Shown here piece after piece: positions 1 to 7,924 of a stretch of 43,872 nucleotides of DNA (the first letter of the stretch is position 1; each line of letters opens with the position of its first letter). The stretch is from Verrucomicrobiota bacterium. GTDB lineage: Bacteria; Verrucomicrobiota; Verrucomicrobiia; Limisphaerales; UBA9464. Under the pieces are notes generated by a model, which had not been told where the DNA came from, made no database searches, and saw only the letters and a list, made by a program, of their open reading frames with translations. The stretch lies in assembly GCA_008933025.1 (NCBI GenBank), contig WBXI01000008.1, positions 1 to 43,872 on the forward strand, written 5' to 3'. A program made the translations under genes and the position numbers.

Positions 1-206
1 ACCTTGTGGCTCTGCTCTCCGCTCGCGGGGACTAACCCACGTATGGCGGACCAATCGCCCCTTCTCCACAGCGCCAGACTCGGCAAGAGCCCTGCGCGAG
101 GCCATAGGGTCTGTGAAACCGGGCGCGCCCGCGCCGAGATGCATCCCCATTGCCGGTTGCTTTCGCGGACTCGACGCGCGCGGAGGGAAACCCCAAGCTT
201 GGGCCG

Positions 207-593
207 GTGCAGCTGTTCCAGATCATCTTCAATCCGACGAGCGCGGCCGAGTTGGCAAAGCTACCGCGGGACCTGCAACTCCACGTCCTCGGCCAGTTCC
301 GCGGACTGCCGCAGGAATTGCAGCGGGGCGACACCCATTTCGGAAGCTTGGCGCGCCATGGACGGACGCTCACGCGTTACCGTCTGGGCGACTACCGGGT
401 CTATTTCGAGCGACATCCCCAAGGCATCGTGGTCCACCGGATCCTGAACCGGAACACGCTGAAAGATTTCCTGTTCCGTTCCAGCCTGCCCACCGGCGAG
501 GACGAGCAACTCCAGGAGAATCCCAAGTTCTGGGAACTCATCGGGGAATCGCGCGGCGCCGAAGGCGCGACGGGCCCGACACCGTCGGCCTAG
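207..593 (+). CDS. RelE/ParE-family toxin-like protein
   Basis: This encodes a protein of about 128 residues resembling the RelE/ParE mRNA-interferase fold. It has an N-terminal helix pair (NPTSAAELAKLPRDLQ...), then the typical beta-strand core 'LTRYRLGDYRVYFER' followed by 'GIVVHRILNR'. In this family such proteins cleave ribosome-bound mRNA or poison gyrase, normally neutralised by a neighbouring antitoxin. No antitoxin gene is visible on either side, although the left edge is only 200 bases away. I chose GTG at 207 because the reading frame upstream offers only a TTG at 150 and its extra 19 residues do not look like family sequence; no clear ribosome binding site supports either start. 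The C-terminal 30 residues (PTGEDEQLQENPKFWELIG) lie beyond the usual toxin core. It may be an orphan toxin-fold protein with another role. Confidence 0.6.
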   Translation: MQLFQIIFNPTSAAELAKLPRDLQLHVLGQFRGLPQELQRGDTHFGSLARHGRTLTRYRLGDYRVYFERHPQGIVVHRILNRNTLKDFLFRSSLPTGEDEQLQENPKFWELIGESRGAEGATGPTPSA

Positions 594-726
594 CGGGCCG
601 TTCGAAAAACGCCGGTTCGGGTTGCCCCGGCGGAAACGCGTCGCGTTCCGAGTCCCGCGTCCCCGGCACCGCGTGTCCCCGCGCGGCGCCGTCCGGAAGT
701 CTTGAACGGGCAGTCGGGCGGGGCCG

Positions 727-1353
727 CTAGGAAATCTCCTCGCCCAACTCGACGTTCCAGTAGGCGATGTCGAGGAAGTGCTTCCACGATTCGTGGACGG
801 ACGGGCCGAGATTCACCTGCATGAACGGCCGCCATTTCGGGCGTTTGGGCTTCCGGACCAAGCGCAGTCCCGCCTCCGCCGGCGTCCGGTTCGCCTTGCG
901 CGTGTTGCACGGGATGCACGAGCACACGATGTTTTCCCACGTGGTCGGGCCCCCGCGGTCCCTGGGCACCACGTGGTCGAGATTGAGGTCCCGCCGCTCG
1001 AGCACCCGTCCGCAGTACTGGCACCGGTTGCGGTCGCGCTCGAAAATATTGTGCCGCGTGAACTTCACTTCCTTCTTCGGGAGACGGTCGAAGAACAGCA
1101 GCAGGATCACCCGCGGCACGCGGATGCGCAGCGCCACCGTCCGCACCACGTCTTCGTCGGGGTGCGTTCCCGAGTGGGACAGATCGCGCCATTGGTGGAA
1201 GTCATAGGTCCGGAACTCGCCGTCGGACGGACCGGCGACGACTTGGGCATGGCCTTCGAAGAGAAGCCCGAGGGCGCGTCGGACCGAGCAAAGGTTGACC
1301 GCCTGCCAGAGGCGGTTGAGGACCAGGACCTGTTGGTTCAGTGTCTGGGTCAC
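727..1353 (-). CDS. HNH endonuclease family protein
   Basis: This is a protein of about 208 residues with a complete HNH nuclease module in its C-terminal half: CQYC, then LDHVVPRDRGG, then N and CIPCN. The two CxxC pairs would hold a structural zinc and DH...N forms the catalytic metal site. The N-terminal half (TQTLNQQVLVLNRLWQAVN) matches the conserved leader of the small bacterial HNH proteins widely annotated as single genes, whose cellular role is not established. GTG at 1353 is preferred: AAAGG lies just upstream on the minus strand and a promoter (TTGACA, 17-base spacer, TACCCA) ends only about 25 bases before it. A longer in-frame start at 1425 would lie upstream of that promoter. 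It is transcribed alone, divergent from the sigma operon. Confidence 0.85.
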   Translation of the reverse strand: MTQTLNQQVLVLNRLWQAVNLCSVRRALGLLFEGHAQVVAGPSDGEFRTYDFHQWRDLSHSGTHPDEDVVRTVALRIRVPRVILLLFFDRLPKKEVKFTRHNIFERDRNRCQYCGRVLERRDLNLDHVVPRDRGGPTTWENIVCSCIPCNTRKANRTPAEAGLRLVRKPKRPKWRPFMQVNLGPSVHESWKHFLDIAYWNVELGEEIS

Positions 1354-1377
1354 GGTAAGCCTTTCGATTGAGCGGAG

Positions 1378-1406
1378 TGGGTAACCAACCGATGGCCCCC
1401 TGTCAA
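1378..1406 (-). promoter_or_regulatory. Candidate sigma70-type promoter of the HNH gene
   Basis: On the minus strand TTGACA (1406-1401) is followed after 17 bases by TACCCA (1383-1378). The -35 is a perfect consensus; the -10 keeps only the TA start and final A. The predicted start of transcription leaves a short leader with AAAGG before the GTG at 1353. A small inverted repeat CGGGG-N5-CCCCG (1407-1421) abuts the -35 and could be an operator. Confidence 0.5.
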
Positions 1407-1496
1407 CGGGGTGATTCCCCGGCAAGTTTGTGAAACACTCGTCCGGGGGTCCGGGTGTTCATCCCGGCGCCCGTCCCGTCGACGCGGGACGAACCG

Positions 1497-2048
1497 ATGA
1501 GAGATCCAGCCCCATTCGAGGACTTCCTGGCCGATTACCAGGACATGGTCCATGCGACCGCTTTCCGTCTTCTCGGGCATCCGGCGGAAGCGGAGGACAT
1601 CGCGCAGGAAGTCTTTCTCCGCGCCTGGAGTCATTGGCACGAGCTCGCCGGCAGCCCCACCGCCGGAGGTTGGCTCAAGACCGTCACCCGCAACCTCTGC
1701 CTCAACCACCTCGAGCGGTACCGCTCCCGATGGAAGTTCTTCGGCGACCTCAAACCGGCCGATGCGGACGACGACGACCCCGGTCTGGAGGCGACCTTCG
1801 GGGTGGAATCCACCGTGGACGCCGATCTGCTCGCCCGGGACCAACGCCAGGTTTTGGAAGAGTCGCTGCTGCGGTTGCCCACCGACCAACGCGTCGCGCT
1901 GGTGCTCTACCACTTCGAGGACCTCGACTATGCCGAGATCGCCCAACGCCTCGGCATCGGTCTGGGCAAAGTGAAGACCGACATCCACCGGGCACGGTTG
2001 GCCCTCCAAAAAAGACTGCAACCCCAGCGCGAGCATCTGGGTATCTAG
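1497..2048 (+). CDS. ECF-type RNA polymerase sigma factor
   Basis: A 183-residue sigma-70 family protein of the extracytoplasmic-function type, which redirects RNA polymerase to a small regulon. Region 2 is visible at about residues 10-45 (YQDMVHATAFRLLGHPAEAE, then DIAQEVFLRAW), including the acidic DIAQE core that contacts polymerase. Region 4 with its helix-turn-helix is near residues 125-175 (LPTDQRVALVLYHFEDLDY, then AEIAQRLGIGLGKVKTDIHR). ATG 1497 gives the normal length; an in-frame start at 1455 adds 14 unlike residues. It is the first gene of a three-gene operon: 13 bases to the next ATG and 10 bases to the third. The second product is a membrane protein in the position usually held by an anti-sigma factor, which suggests membrane-controlled activity; that is inference. 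Confidence 0.9.
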   Translation: MRDPAPFEDFLADYQDMVHATAFRLLGHPAEAEDIAQEVFLRAWSHWHELAGSPTAGGWLKTVTRNLCLNHLERYRSRWKFFGDLKPADADDDDPGLEATFGVESTVDADLLARDQRQVLEESLLRLPTDQRVALVLYHFEDLDYAEIAQRLGIGLGKVKTDIHRARLALQKRLQPQREHLGI

Positions 2049-2061
2049 AAAGGCAACGCCG

Positions 2062-2535
2062 ATGAAACCGCGCGATCACGATTCCGATCCCCTGGCCCGA
2101 TGGGCCGACCGCGCCCTCGGGCAATTGCCGGCGCGTCCCGCTCCCGCGTCCCTGGCGCCGCGGGTCCTCGCGGAAATCCGGCGCCGCGCGAACCCGCCGT
2201 GGTACCGGCGTCCCTGGCTGCGGTGGCCGGCCCCGCAACGCGGACTCTCCGCCCTTCTGCTCGCGACCGGCCTCTACGGGTTCTTCGGCCGTTTGGTCCC
2301 GTCCTTGCACGCCGCCGCCGCCGGCACGGAGATCTACCGACGACTCCATCGGGTGCCCGGATTCCTCGACTCGTTTTCGGACGCCGTCGCCGAGGTCGCC
2401 CACGCGATCGCCCTGGCGGCTTCCACCGTGCCGCCGTGGGCCGTCGTCGCCGTCGTCGGCATCGCGGCCTTCTCCTGGATCTCGACCGTCGGGCTCGGCA
2501 CCGCCTGCTGGCGCATCGCCCGTCCCTGCCGCTGA
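2062..2535 (+). CDS. Small membrane protein, possible anti-sigma partner
   Basis: 157 residues, not recognised by family. The N-terminal 60 residues are soluble and rich in Arg/Pro/Ala. Two hydrophobic segments are visible, around residues 68-88 (GLSALLLATGLYGFFGRLV) and around 122-148 (PPWAVVAVVGIAAFSWIS). It begins 13 bases after the sigma factor, with AAAGG 8 bases before the ATG, and is followed 10 bases later by the bactofilin-like/RDD gene. Its position directly after an ECF sigma gene and its membrane topology make an anti-sigma role plausible, with the soluble N-terminus cytoplasmic. There is no HxxxCxxC zinc-anti-sigma motif, so it would not be a classical ZAS protein. Confidence in the gene is good; in the role it is low. 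Confidence 0.7.
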   Translation: MKPRDHDSDPLARWADRALGQLPARPAPASLAPRVLAEIRRRANPPWYRRPWLRWPAPQRGLSALLLATGLYGFFGRLVPSLHAAAAGTEIYRRLHRVPGFLDSFSDAVAEVAHAIALAASTVPPWAVVAVVGIAAFSWISTVGLGTACWRIARPCR

Positions 2536-2545
2536 CAATTTCCCC

Positions 2546-4297
2546 ATGAAACCCCGCTGGACTTCCCTCGCCGTCGCGTTGGCCATCGCCCTCGCCAGCC
2601 ACCACGCCGCCGCCCAGGACGCGCCCGTCCCGCCGCCGCCGGCCATCGCCCCCGTGCCCGACGTGCCGCCCGTCCCCGCCGTCGCCCCGACCCTTCCCGA
2701 CAATTCCGACGTCCCCACGGCGACCGTCGCCAAAAGGATTTCCAAACCGCGGCGGGCACCCCGGCACGGCTCCGGCGACGTCGTCGTGAACTTCGACGAT
2801 TTTGTCCTCAAGGCCGGGCAAACCGCCCCCAAGGTCGTCGTCACTTTCGGCGATGCCCGGATCGAGGGCGACGTCGAGGGCGACGTCGTCGGCGTGTTCG
2901 GGAAGGTGACGGTGCTTGGCCAAGTCTCGGGGAACGTGGTCAACGTTGGCAGCGGATTGATGATCGAGGACGGCGCGCGGATCGGGGGCAATGTCGTGGC
3001 CGTGGGCTACGGCCTGACGCGCGGCACCGACGGGGTGGTGGCCGGACAGGTCCAGAACGTGGGACTGACCGCGCTGCCACAAACGCTCCGCTCACGGGCG
3101 ATCGAGTATTCCGACCGGTGCATCCTGCTGGCCCGTCCTTTGGCACCGGGCCTCGGATGGCTCTGGATCGTCTGGGGCGCGCTGCTCGCGATGCACGCGC
3201 TCCTCGCCCTGCTCTTCCCGTCCGCGGTCGGGAGAATTCTCCGCACGATGGAGGAACGGCCGGGCCGGACCGCGCTGCTGGGCATCCTTGGCATTCCCCT
3301 GTTGCTTGTCGGCATCACCCTCGTCGGGGCCACCGTGGTGCTGCTCCTCGCGCTGCCGTTCCTCTTCGCGGCGATCGTCATGGGCCTGCTGCTGGGCCGC
3401 ACCGCGATCTACCAATACATCGGCCGGCGGATCCTCGGGCAGTTCGGCATGGGCGAGGCGCGCGGACTGCCGCCGTTCGCGATCGGGGCCGGGATCACCA
3501 CCGGATTGTTCCTCGTGCCGGTGGCGGGACTCTTCGTCTGGTTCCTCTTCGGGCTTTGGGCCATCGGCGCGGTCTTGCTCACGGTGTTTTCCCGCGACAA
3601 TCCCGGTTCCACCGATTCCGCGGGCCAGACGGCCGCCGCCACGACGACGCCGCCGTCCGCCGAACCACCGGCGTTCGGGTTGCCGGTCGACGCGGTTCCC
3701 GTGGAAGCCGCGTCGGCCATGGCTTCGAGCACCGCGACCGACGGACCGGCCGTCGCCCCGGCATCCGTCGTCGGCACGGACGCAGCGGACACGATCCCCG
3801 CGGCATCGCTTGCCGGCGGCGCTTCCGTCGCGGTCCAAGGCATCCGACCACCCGCCGCGACACCCGGGCCCGAGCCCGGGGCGAACGTCGTCCCGGCCCG
3901 CGCGCCTTTCTGGCGGAAGGCCGCGTCCCTCGCGATCGATTGGACCCCGGTCCTGGTGTTGGCGGCGCTGTTGCCGGACCGGTTTCTGTTCCTCCGCTTC
4001 GACCACCATCTCCTGCTCGTGCGGGTGGTGCTCGCGGTGGCGTATTATGCCGGAATGCTGGCATGGCGGGGGACGACGCTGGGGGGAATCCTCTTCGAAC
4101 TCCGGGTCGCGCGCGTCGACGGCGGTCCGGTGACGCGCGAGGTGGCGTTGGTCCGCGCCGCGTCGGCCGTGCTCAGCGGCATGGCCTTCGGACTCGGCTG
4201 GTTCTGGTCGCTGTGGGACGCACGGGGACAGGCGTGGCACGACAAGCTGGCGGGCACCGTGGTGGTCCGGGACCATGCCCCGCGCCCATTGGTCTGA
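2546..4297 (+). CDS. Bactofilin-like / RDD-domain membrane protein
   Basis: 583 residues in a mosaic order. A signal peptide (residues 1-24, ending HHAAAQ) leads to a Pro/Val/Ala linker. A glycine/valine-periodic block at about 80-180 follows (GDARIEGDVEGDVVGVFGKV, then GNVVNVGSGLMIEDGARIGG), resembling the right-handed beta-helix of bactofilin/polymer-forming proteins. Three to four membrane helices lie at about 200-350, then a long Ala/Pro/Thr/Val linker (about 355-450), and finally a C-terminal RDD-type membrane domain (FWRKAASLAIDWTPVLVLAA ... LWDARGQAWHDKLAGTVVV). The signal peptide suggests that the beta-helix block is outside the cytoplasm, unlike true bactofilins. It is the last gene of the ECF sigma operon and may be the envelope effector or sensor. 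No enzymatic motif is visible. Function unknown. Confidence 0.75.
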   Translation: MKPRWTSLAVALAIALASHHAAAQDAPVPPPPAIAPVPDVPPVPAVAPTLPDNSDVPTATVAKRISKPRRAPRHGSGDVVVNFDDFVLKAGQTAPKVVVTFGDARIEGDVEGDVVGVFGKVTVLGQVSGNVVNVGSGLMIEDGARIGGNVVAVGYGLTRGTDGVVAGQVQNVGLTALPQTLRSRAIEYSDRCILLARPLAPGLGWLWIVWGALLAMHALLALLFPSAVGRILRTMEERPGRTALLGILGIPLLLVGITLVGATVVLLLALPFLFAAIVMGLLLGRTAIYQYIGRRILGQFGMGEARGLPPFAIGAGITTGLFLVPVAGLFVWFLFGLWAIGAVLLTVFSRDNPGSTDSAGQTAAATTTPPSAEPPAFGLPVDAVPVEAASAMASSTATDGPAVAPASVVGTDAADTIPAASLAGGASVAVQGIRPPAATPGPEPGANVVPARAPFWRKAASLAIDWTPVLVLAALLPDRFLFLRFDHHLLLVRVVLAVAYYAGMLAWRGTTLGGILFELRVARVDGGPVTREVALVRAASAVLSGMAFGLGWFWSLWDARGQAWHDKLAGTVVVRDHAPRPLV

Positions 4298-4427
4298 CGG
4301 CCCGTTCGAGGCATCGCCGTCGACGGCGGGCACCCGATGCCAAAAGGCATTCGCCGGCGAATCCTCCCGCGGATCCGGCTCGCGTCGGCGGCCCGGGCCC
4401 AACCAATATCCGGCTCGGTCCGCGCGC

Positions 4428-5216
4428 ATGAATCCCGTTCCCATTCCCTCGTCCGGCACGCCCGCCCCGCTGGTTCCCGGCACGCTGTATCTCGTAGCGA
4501 CCCCGGTCGGCAACCTCGAGGACATCACGCTGCGGGCGCTGCGCGTCCTGCGCGACTGCGACGTGGTGGCGGCCGAGGACACGCGCCACACCGGGCATCT
4601 GCTCCACCATTTCGGCCTGCACAAGCCGCTGGTCAGTTACCACCGCTTCAACGAGGCCCGGCGCGGCGAGGAGATCCTCGCCCGGTTGGGGACGGGACAG
4701 ACGGTGGCGTTGGTGACCGACGCGGGGTCGCCCGGCATCAGCGATCCGGGCCAACGGGTGGTGGCCGCGGTGGTGGCGGCGGGCGGGCGGGTCGAGGCGG
4801 TGCCGGGCGCGTGTGCCTTGGTGGCGGCGCTGACGGCCAGCGGGTTGCCCACCGACGAGTTCCATTTCGCCGGTTTTCTCCCGGTGAAATCGGGGCAACG
4901 CGCGCGGCGTCTCGGCGAATTGCTCGCCGTTCCGGGCACGTTGTGCGTGTACGAGTCGCCGCACCGCATCGCGAAACTGGTGCAGGAACTTTCGGTGGCG
5001 GCGCCCGGGCGCCGGGTGGTGCTCGCGCGCGAATTGACCAAGAAGTTCGAGGAATGGATCCGGGGGACCGCCGCCGAAGTGGCGGCGGAACTCGCGCGCC
5101 GTCCGCGCAAAGGCGAGTTCGTGGTCCTGGTGGGCCCCGCCGACGGGACCGGGCCGGTGCGGGACGACGACGGGGAACCCGGCCCGGCGGCTACTTCGGG
5201 GGACGACGCAGTTTGA
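4428..5216 (+). CDS. rsmI: 16S rRNA (cytidine(1402)-2'-O)-methyltransferase RsmI
   Basis: 262 residues; RsmI 2'-O-methylates C1402 of 16S rRNA in the ribosomal decoding centre using S-adenosylmethionine. The tetrapyrrole-methylase fold motifs are all present and in order: LYLVATPVGNLEDITLRAL near residue 18, AAEDTRHTG, VSYHRFNE, the SAM-site loop LVTDAGSPGISDPG, VPGACALVAALTASGLPTD, FAGFLP, VYESPHRI and ARELTKKFEEW. ATG 4428 starts the protein at the family's usual point; the frame is open farther upstream but that extension overlaps the end of the preceding gene and is not conserved-looking. The last 26 bases overlap the end of the convergent glycosyltransferase gene (5191-5216). Confidence 0.95.
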   Translation: MNPVPIPSSGTPAPLVPGTLYLVATPVGNLEDITLRALRVLRDCDVVAAEDTRHTGHLLHHFGLHKPLVSYHRFNEARRGEEILARLGTGQTVALVTDAGSPGISDPGQRVVAAVVAAGGRVEAVPGACALVAALTASGLPTDEFHFAGFLPVKSGQRARRLGELLAVPGTLCVYESPHRIAKLVQELSVAAPGRRVVLARELTKKFEEWIRGTAAEVAAELARRPRKGEFVVLVGPADGTGPVRDDDGEPGPAATSGDDAV

Positions 5217-7806
5217 CCAGTCCGAACTCCTTCGCCCGTTCGTCGAGGAACGCGACGATCAGCCGGGTCAGGTCGCGGCGCGCGAGGTTCATGCGCCACG
5301 CCAGGAGCGGCAGCACCAGCAGGAGCGTCCACGGTTCCCAACGATCGGGACCGGAAACGCCGATCACCATCAGGAGCATGCCGGCCAACGACCAGAACGT
5401 GGCCCGGGCCACGAAACTCCATTCGCCGTGCAACCGGCAGCGAAGCACCTGCGAATGGTTCTCCAGATATTCGCAGGCCGTCACGAGCCGCAGCCGCGCC
5501 CAGCGACTCCCGTAGATCTCCACGTCGTGGTTGTCCCAGCCGCCGTCCGGCTTGTTCTGCCAACCGCGTTCGTCCAGACGCTGCAGGACACGCCGCAGGA
5601 ACGCCGTTCGCTCGACCCCCTGGTCGGACCAGTACCGGAGCAACTCCAGCGGGTCGTCCGGATCCTCGAGGGTGAGGGAGTCGAGGGTTTCGCGCGCGCT
5701 GAGCGGGGTTTGCTGGCCGCGCAGGTGGTTCCGGTGGCGCGCGCCGCCGCGCACGATGGGCTGCAGCAGGAACAGCAAGCCCACCAAAGGCCGCGACCAG
5801 ACGCGACGCCGGCCGCGCGGGAGATCCGCCTGCCACGCCGCGACGACACACATGCCGAGCGACAGGGCGAGGCTGGCCACGCCGAGGGTGCCGACATGGG
5901 GGACGACCGACGCCAGGACCAGCAGCGGAAGCGTCACCAGCACGTGGTACTCGAGACTGGAGACCACCAGCAGGGTGAGACCCGGGTTCGGGGTGTAGAT
6001 GCTCTGGAAGAATCCCGTGCCGAACAACCCGTGGTAGATGATGGGCCGGGTGGTCTCGACGCCGATCTTCGCCGGGGAATAGATCCGGCCGTGCCAGATC
6101 GAGCCGCCGAACCGGTTGAAATTCTCGGGATGGCGCCGCTCCAACAACGCTTCCGCGTCGCCGTAGCCGGCCTGCTGCCTCAGGTAGGCCCGGACCGTGT
6201 TGCGGCGGTAGTGCCAGACGAACCCGCCCGGACTGAACCCGATGCGGTAGCCGTGCTGCTGCAGGCGCCAGCAGATGTCGACGTCGTCGCCCGCCTTCCG
6301 GTACAGGGGGTCGAATCCGCCCAACTCCAGGAGTGCCCAGCGATGGAACGCCATGTTGCAACCCGGGATGTGCTCGGCCACGCGGTCCGTCAGCATCACG
6401 TGCGCGGGACCGCCGGGCGACACCATCACGGCGGCCGCCACCGCGGAATCGTCGGGAGGCAGGAAATTGTGCCCGCCGATACCCGCGAAACCGGAATGCA
6501 GCAGGTCGCCGACGAGGTACCGGAGCCAATCCTCGTCCGCGCGGCAGTCGGAATCCGTGAAGGCCACGATGTCGCCCGTCGCGGCATAGATGCCGGTGTT
6601 GCGCGCGGTGCCGAGCCCGAGGTTGCGCTCGTGACGCAGGGTTCGCACCGCCGGGAACTGCGAGGCGATCACCGGGGTGGCGTCGTTGGAACCGTCGTCG
6701 ACGAGGATGACCTCGTAGTCGGGATAGTCGAGGTGCTCGAGCGATTGCAGGCAGCCCTTGAGGGTCGCGGCGCCGTTGTAGCTGGCGACGACGATGGAAA
6801 CCCGCGGGGTGGCGGGCATGGGAAAACGGGGGGCCAAGCCGTATTGCCGGCGGACGGCGCCGAACGCGGCCTTGGGAACCCGCGCGGCCGTGGTCAGGCC
6901 GAAGGCCCAGTCCGTCACCGATTGCTGGTTCTTGAACCAATCGTCGGTGAACGAAAACACCACGGTGCCGGCACAACCCTGCCGGAAGGCGGCCTCGATC
7001 TTCCACGACAGGATATCCGCCTGCCGCGCCTCGCCCTCCCGCAGGGTGTCGACCCCGAATTCCCCCAGCACCAGCGGCTTGGTGTCCGCCAGCATCTGGA
7101 GCCGGGCGATGTAGTTCTCGAACGGCTTCCGGTCGTGCAGGTACACGTTGAAGCAGTGGAAATCCACGTCGTGCGGCCGCAGGAATTCCGTCGGCGGGAA
7201 ATTCCCGAAGGTGCACAGCAATTCCGGATCCTCCGACCGCGCCACCGCGACCAACTCGTCGATGAAATCCGCCACGGCGGCCGCGCCCAACCAACGGACG
7301 ATGTCGGCCGGGATCTCGTTGACGACGCTGAGCGCGAATACCGAGGGATGCATGCGGCAGACGCGCGCGGCGACCCGCACGCGCTCGATGGCCTCCGCGC
7401 GTGCCTCGGCCGAATCGAGGAAGCAAAGGTGTTTGTTCCACGGGACATCCACGAGCACCTTGATTCCGTGCTCGTGGAACACGTCGAGGATCCAGTGCGG
7501 GGGGACGTGGTAGACGCGGACCAGATTGGCACCGAGTTCCCGGAGCAGGCCCATGTCGGCGAGCAACCGCTCGCGCGGGGGAAACGGTTGGCCGTCCGCG
7601 CCGGCTTCGAACGGACCGTAGGTCACGCCCTTCGGATGGAATTTCTTCCCGCCCACGCGGAAAAACTTTCCGTCGACGGCGACGCGGGACCGTTCGATGG
7701 GGAAATCCGCGCTCATCGACCGAGCGACCGGGTACGACGAACCCGCCGCGGGCTCCCGGTCGGGAATCCTTCGGATGGCTTTCGTGGCAACGGACGCATC
7801 GGTCAT
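5191..7806 (-). CDS. Glycoside hydrolase-glycosyltransferase family 2 fusion protein
   Basis: 871 residues with two catalytic modules. Residues ~35-325 look like a (beta/alpha)8 clan-A glycoside hydrolase barrel: RVAVDGKFFRVGGKKF, FALSVVNE (Glu164, acid/base position) and PLVLGEFG (Glu249, nucleophile position). Residues ~335-600 form a GT2 glycosyltransferase: VSIVVASYNGAATLKGCL, ILVDDGSNDAT (about 368-378), the metal-binding DSD (418-420) and GDDVDICWRL (506-515). A hydrophobic membrane stretch follows (~609-660), then a soluble region and a last hydrophobic pair near 815-840. This suggests a membrane-attached enzyme that makes and trims a polysaccharide, though the two modules would have to face the same side. 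ATG 7806 is chosen since the frame upstream runs into a terminator hairpin at 7859-7894; ATG 7716 is an alternative. Confidence 0.85.
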   Translation of the reverse strand: MTDASVATKAIRRIPDREPAAGSSYPVARSMSADFPIERSRVAVDGKFFRVGGKKFHPKGVTYGPFEAGADGQPFPPRERLLADMGLLRELGANLVRVYHVPPHWILDVFHEHGIKVLVDVPWNKHLCFLDSAEARAEAIERVRVAARVCRMHPSVFALSVVNEIPADIVRWLGAAAVADFIDELVAVARSEDPELLCTFGNFPPTEFLRPHDVDFHCFNVYLHDRKPFENYIARLQMLADTKPLVLGEFGVDTLREGEARQADILSWKIEAAFRQGCAGTVVFSFTDDWFKNQQSVTDWAFGLTTAARVPKAAFGAVRRQYGLAPRFPMPATPRVSIVVASYNGAATLKGCLQSLEHLDYPDYEVILVDDGSNDATPVIASQFPAVRTLRHERNLGLGTARNTGIYAATGDIVAFTDSDCRADEDWLRYLVGDLLHSGFAGIGGHNFLPPDDSAVAAAVMVSPGGPAHVMLTDRVAEHIPGCNMAFHRWALLELGGFDPLYRKAGDDVDICWRLQQHGYRIGFSPGGFVWHYRRNTVRAYLRQQAGYGDAEALLERRHPENFNRFGGSIWHGRIYSPAKIGVETTRPIIYHGLFGTGFFQSIYTPNPGLTLLVVSSLEYHVLVTLPLLVLASVVPHVGTLGVASLALSLGMCVVAAWQADLPRGRRRVWSRPLVGLLFLLQPIVRGGARHRNHLRGQQTPLSARETLDSLTLEDPDDPLELLRYWSDQGVERTAFLRRVLQRLDERGWQNKPDGGWDNHDVEIYGSRWARLRLVTACEYLENHSQVLRCRLHGEWSFVARATFWSLAGMLLMVIGVSGPDRWEPWTLLLVLPLLAWRMNLARRDLTRLIVAFLDERAKEFGLVKLRRPPK

Positions 7807-7858
7807 CAGAGTGCGGAGGTCTGGACGGGAATCAAGGGCTTCGCCGCCGGATAACCAA

Positions 7859-7894
7859 AGGACCCGCCGGTGTTTTGCAACGCCGGCGGGTCCT
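7859..7894 (-). terminator. Rho-independent-type terminator hairpin
   Basis: A perfect 12-base-pair stem (AGGACCCGCCGG at 7859-7870 with CCGGCGGGTCCT at 7883-7894) closes a 12-base loop. On the minus strand it follows the small secreted-protein gene ending at 7925 and is followed by a short, broken T run (TTTGGTT). It separates that gene from the glycosyltransferase fusion downstream. Confidence 0.65.
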
Positions 7895-7924
7895 ACCTTT
7901 TCCATGCGTTAAGCCTGCCGGCAC

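Noticed and set aside
1-206. Possible gene at the left edge (minus-strand frame 32-373 and plus frames)
   Set aside because: These frames are Arg/Ser-rich, overlap the RelE-like gene and carry no motif; nothing further is seen in this stretch.
631-650. Bulged hairpin between the RelE-like and HNH genes
   Set aside because: The stem is only about eight pairs with a bulge and there is no T run, so it is not called as a terminator although the genes converge here.
1430-1461. Imperfect dyad TGAAACAC ... GTGTTCA upstream of the first ECF sigma gene
   Set aside because: Arms need a one-base bulge and no ECF -35/-10 spacing fits convincingly, so I did not call a promoter or operator.
4637-7441. 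934-codon minus-strand frame
   Set aside because: It reads the rsmI and glycosyltransferase region in a wrong frame; residues are Arg/Ala/Gly-rich with no domain.
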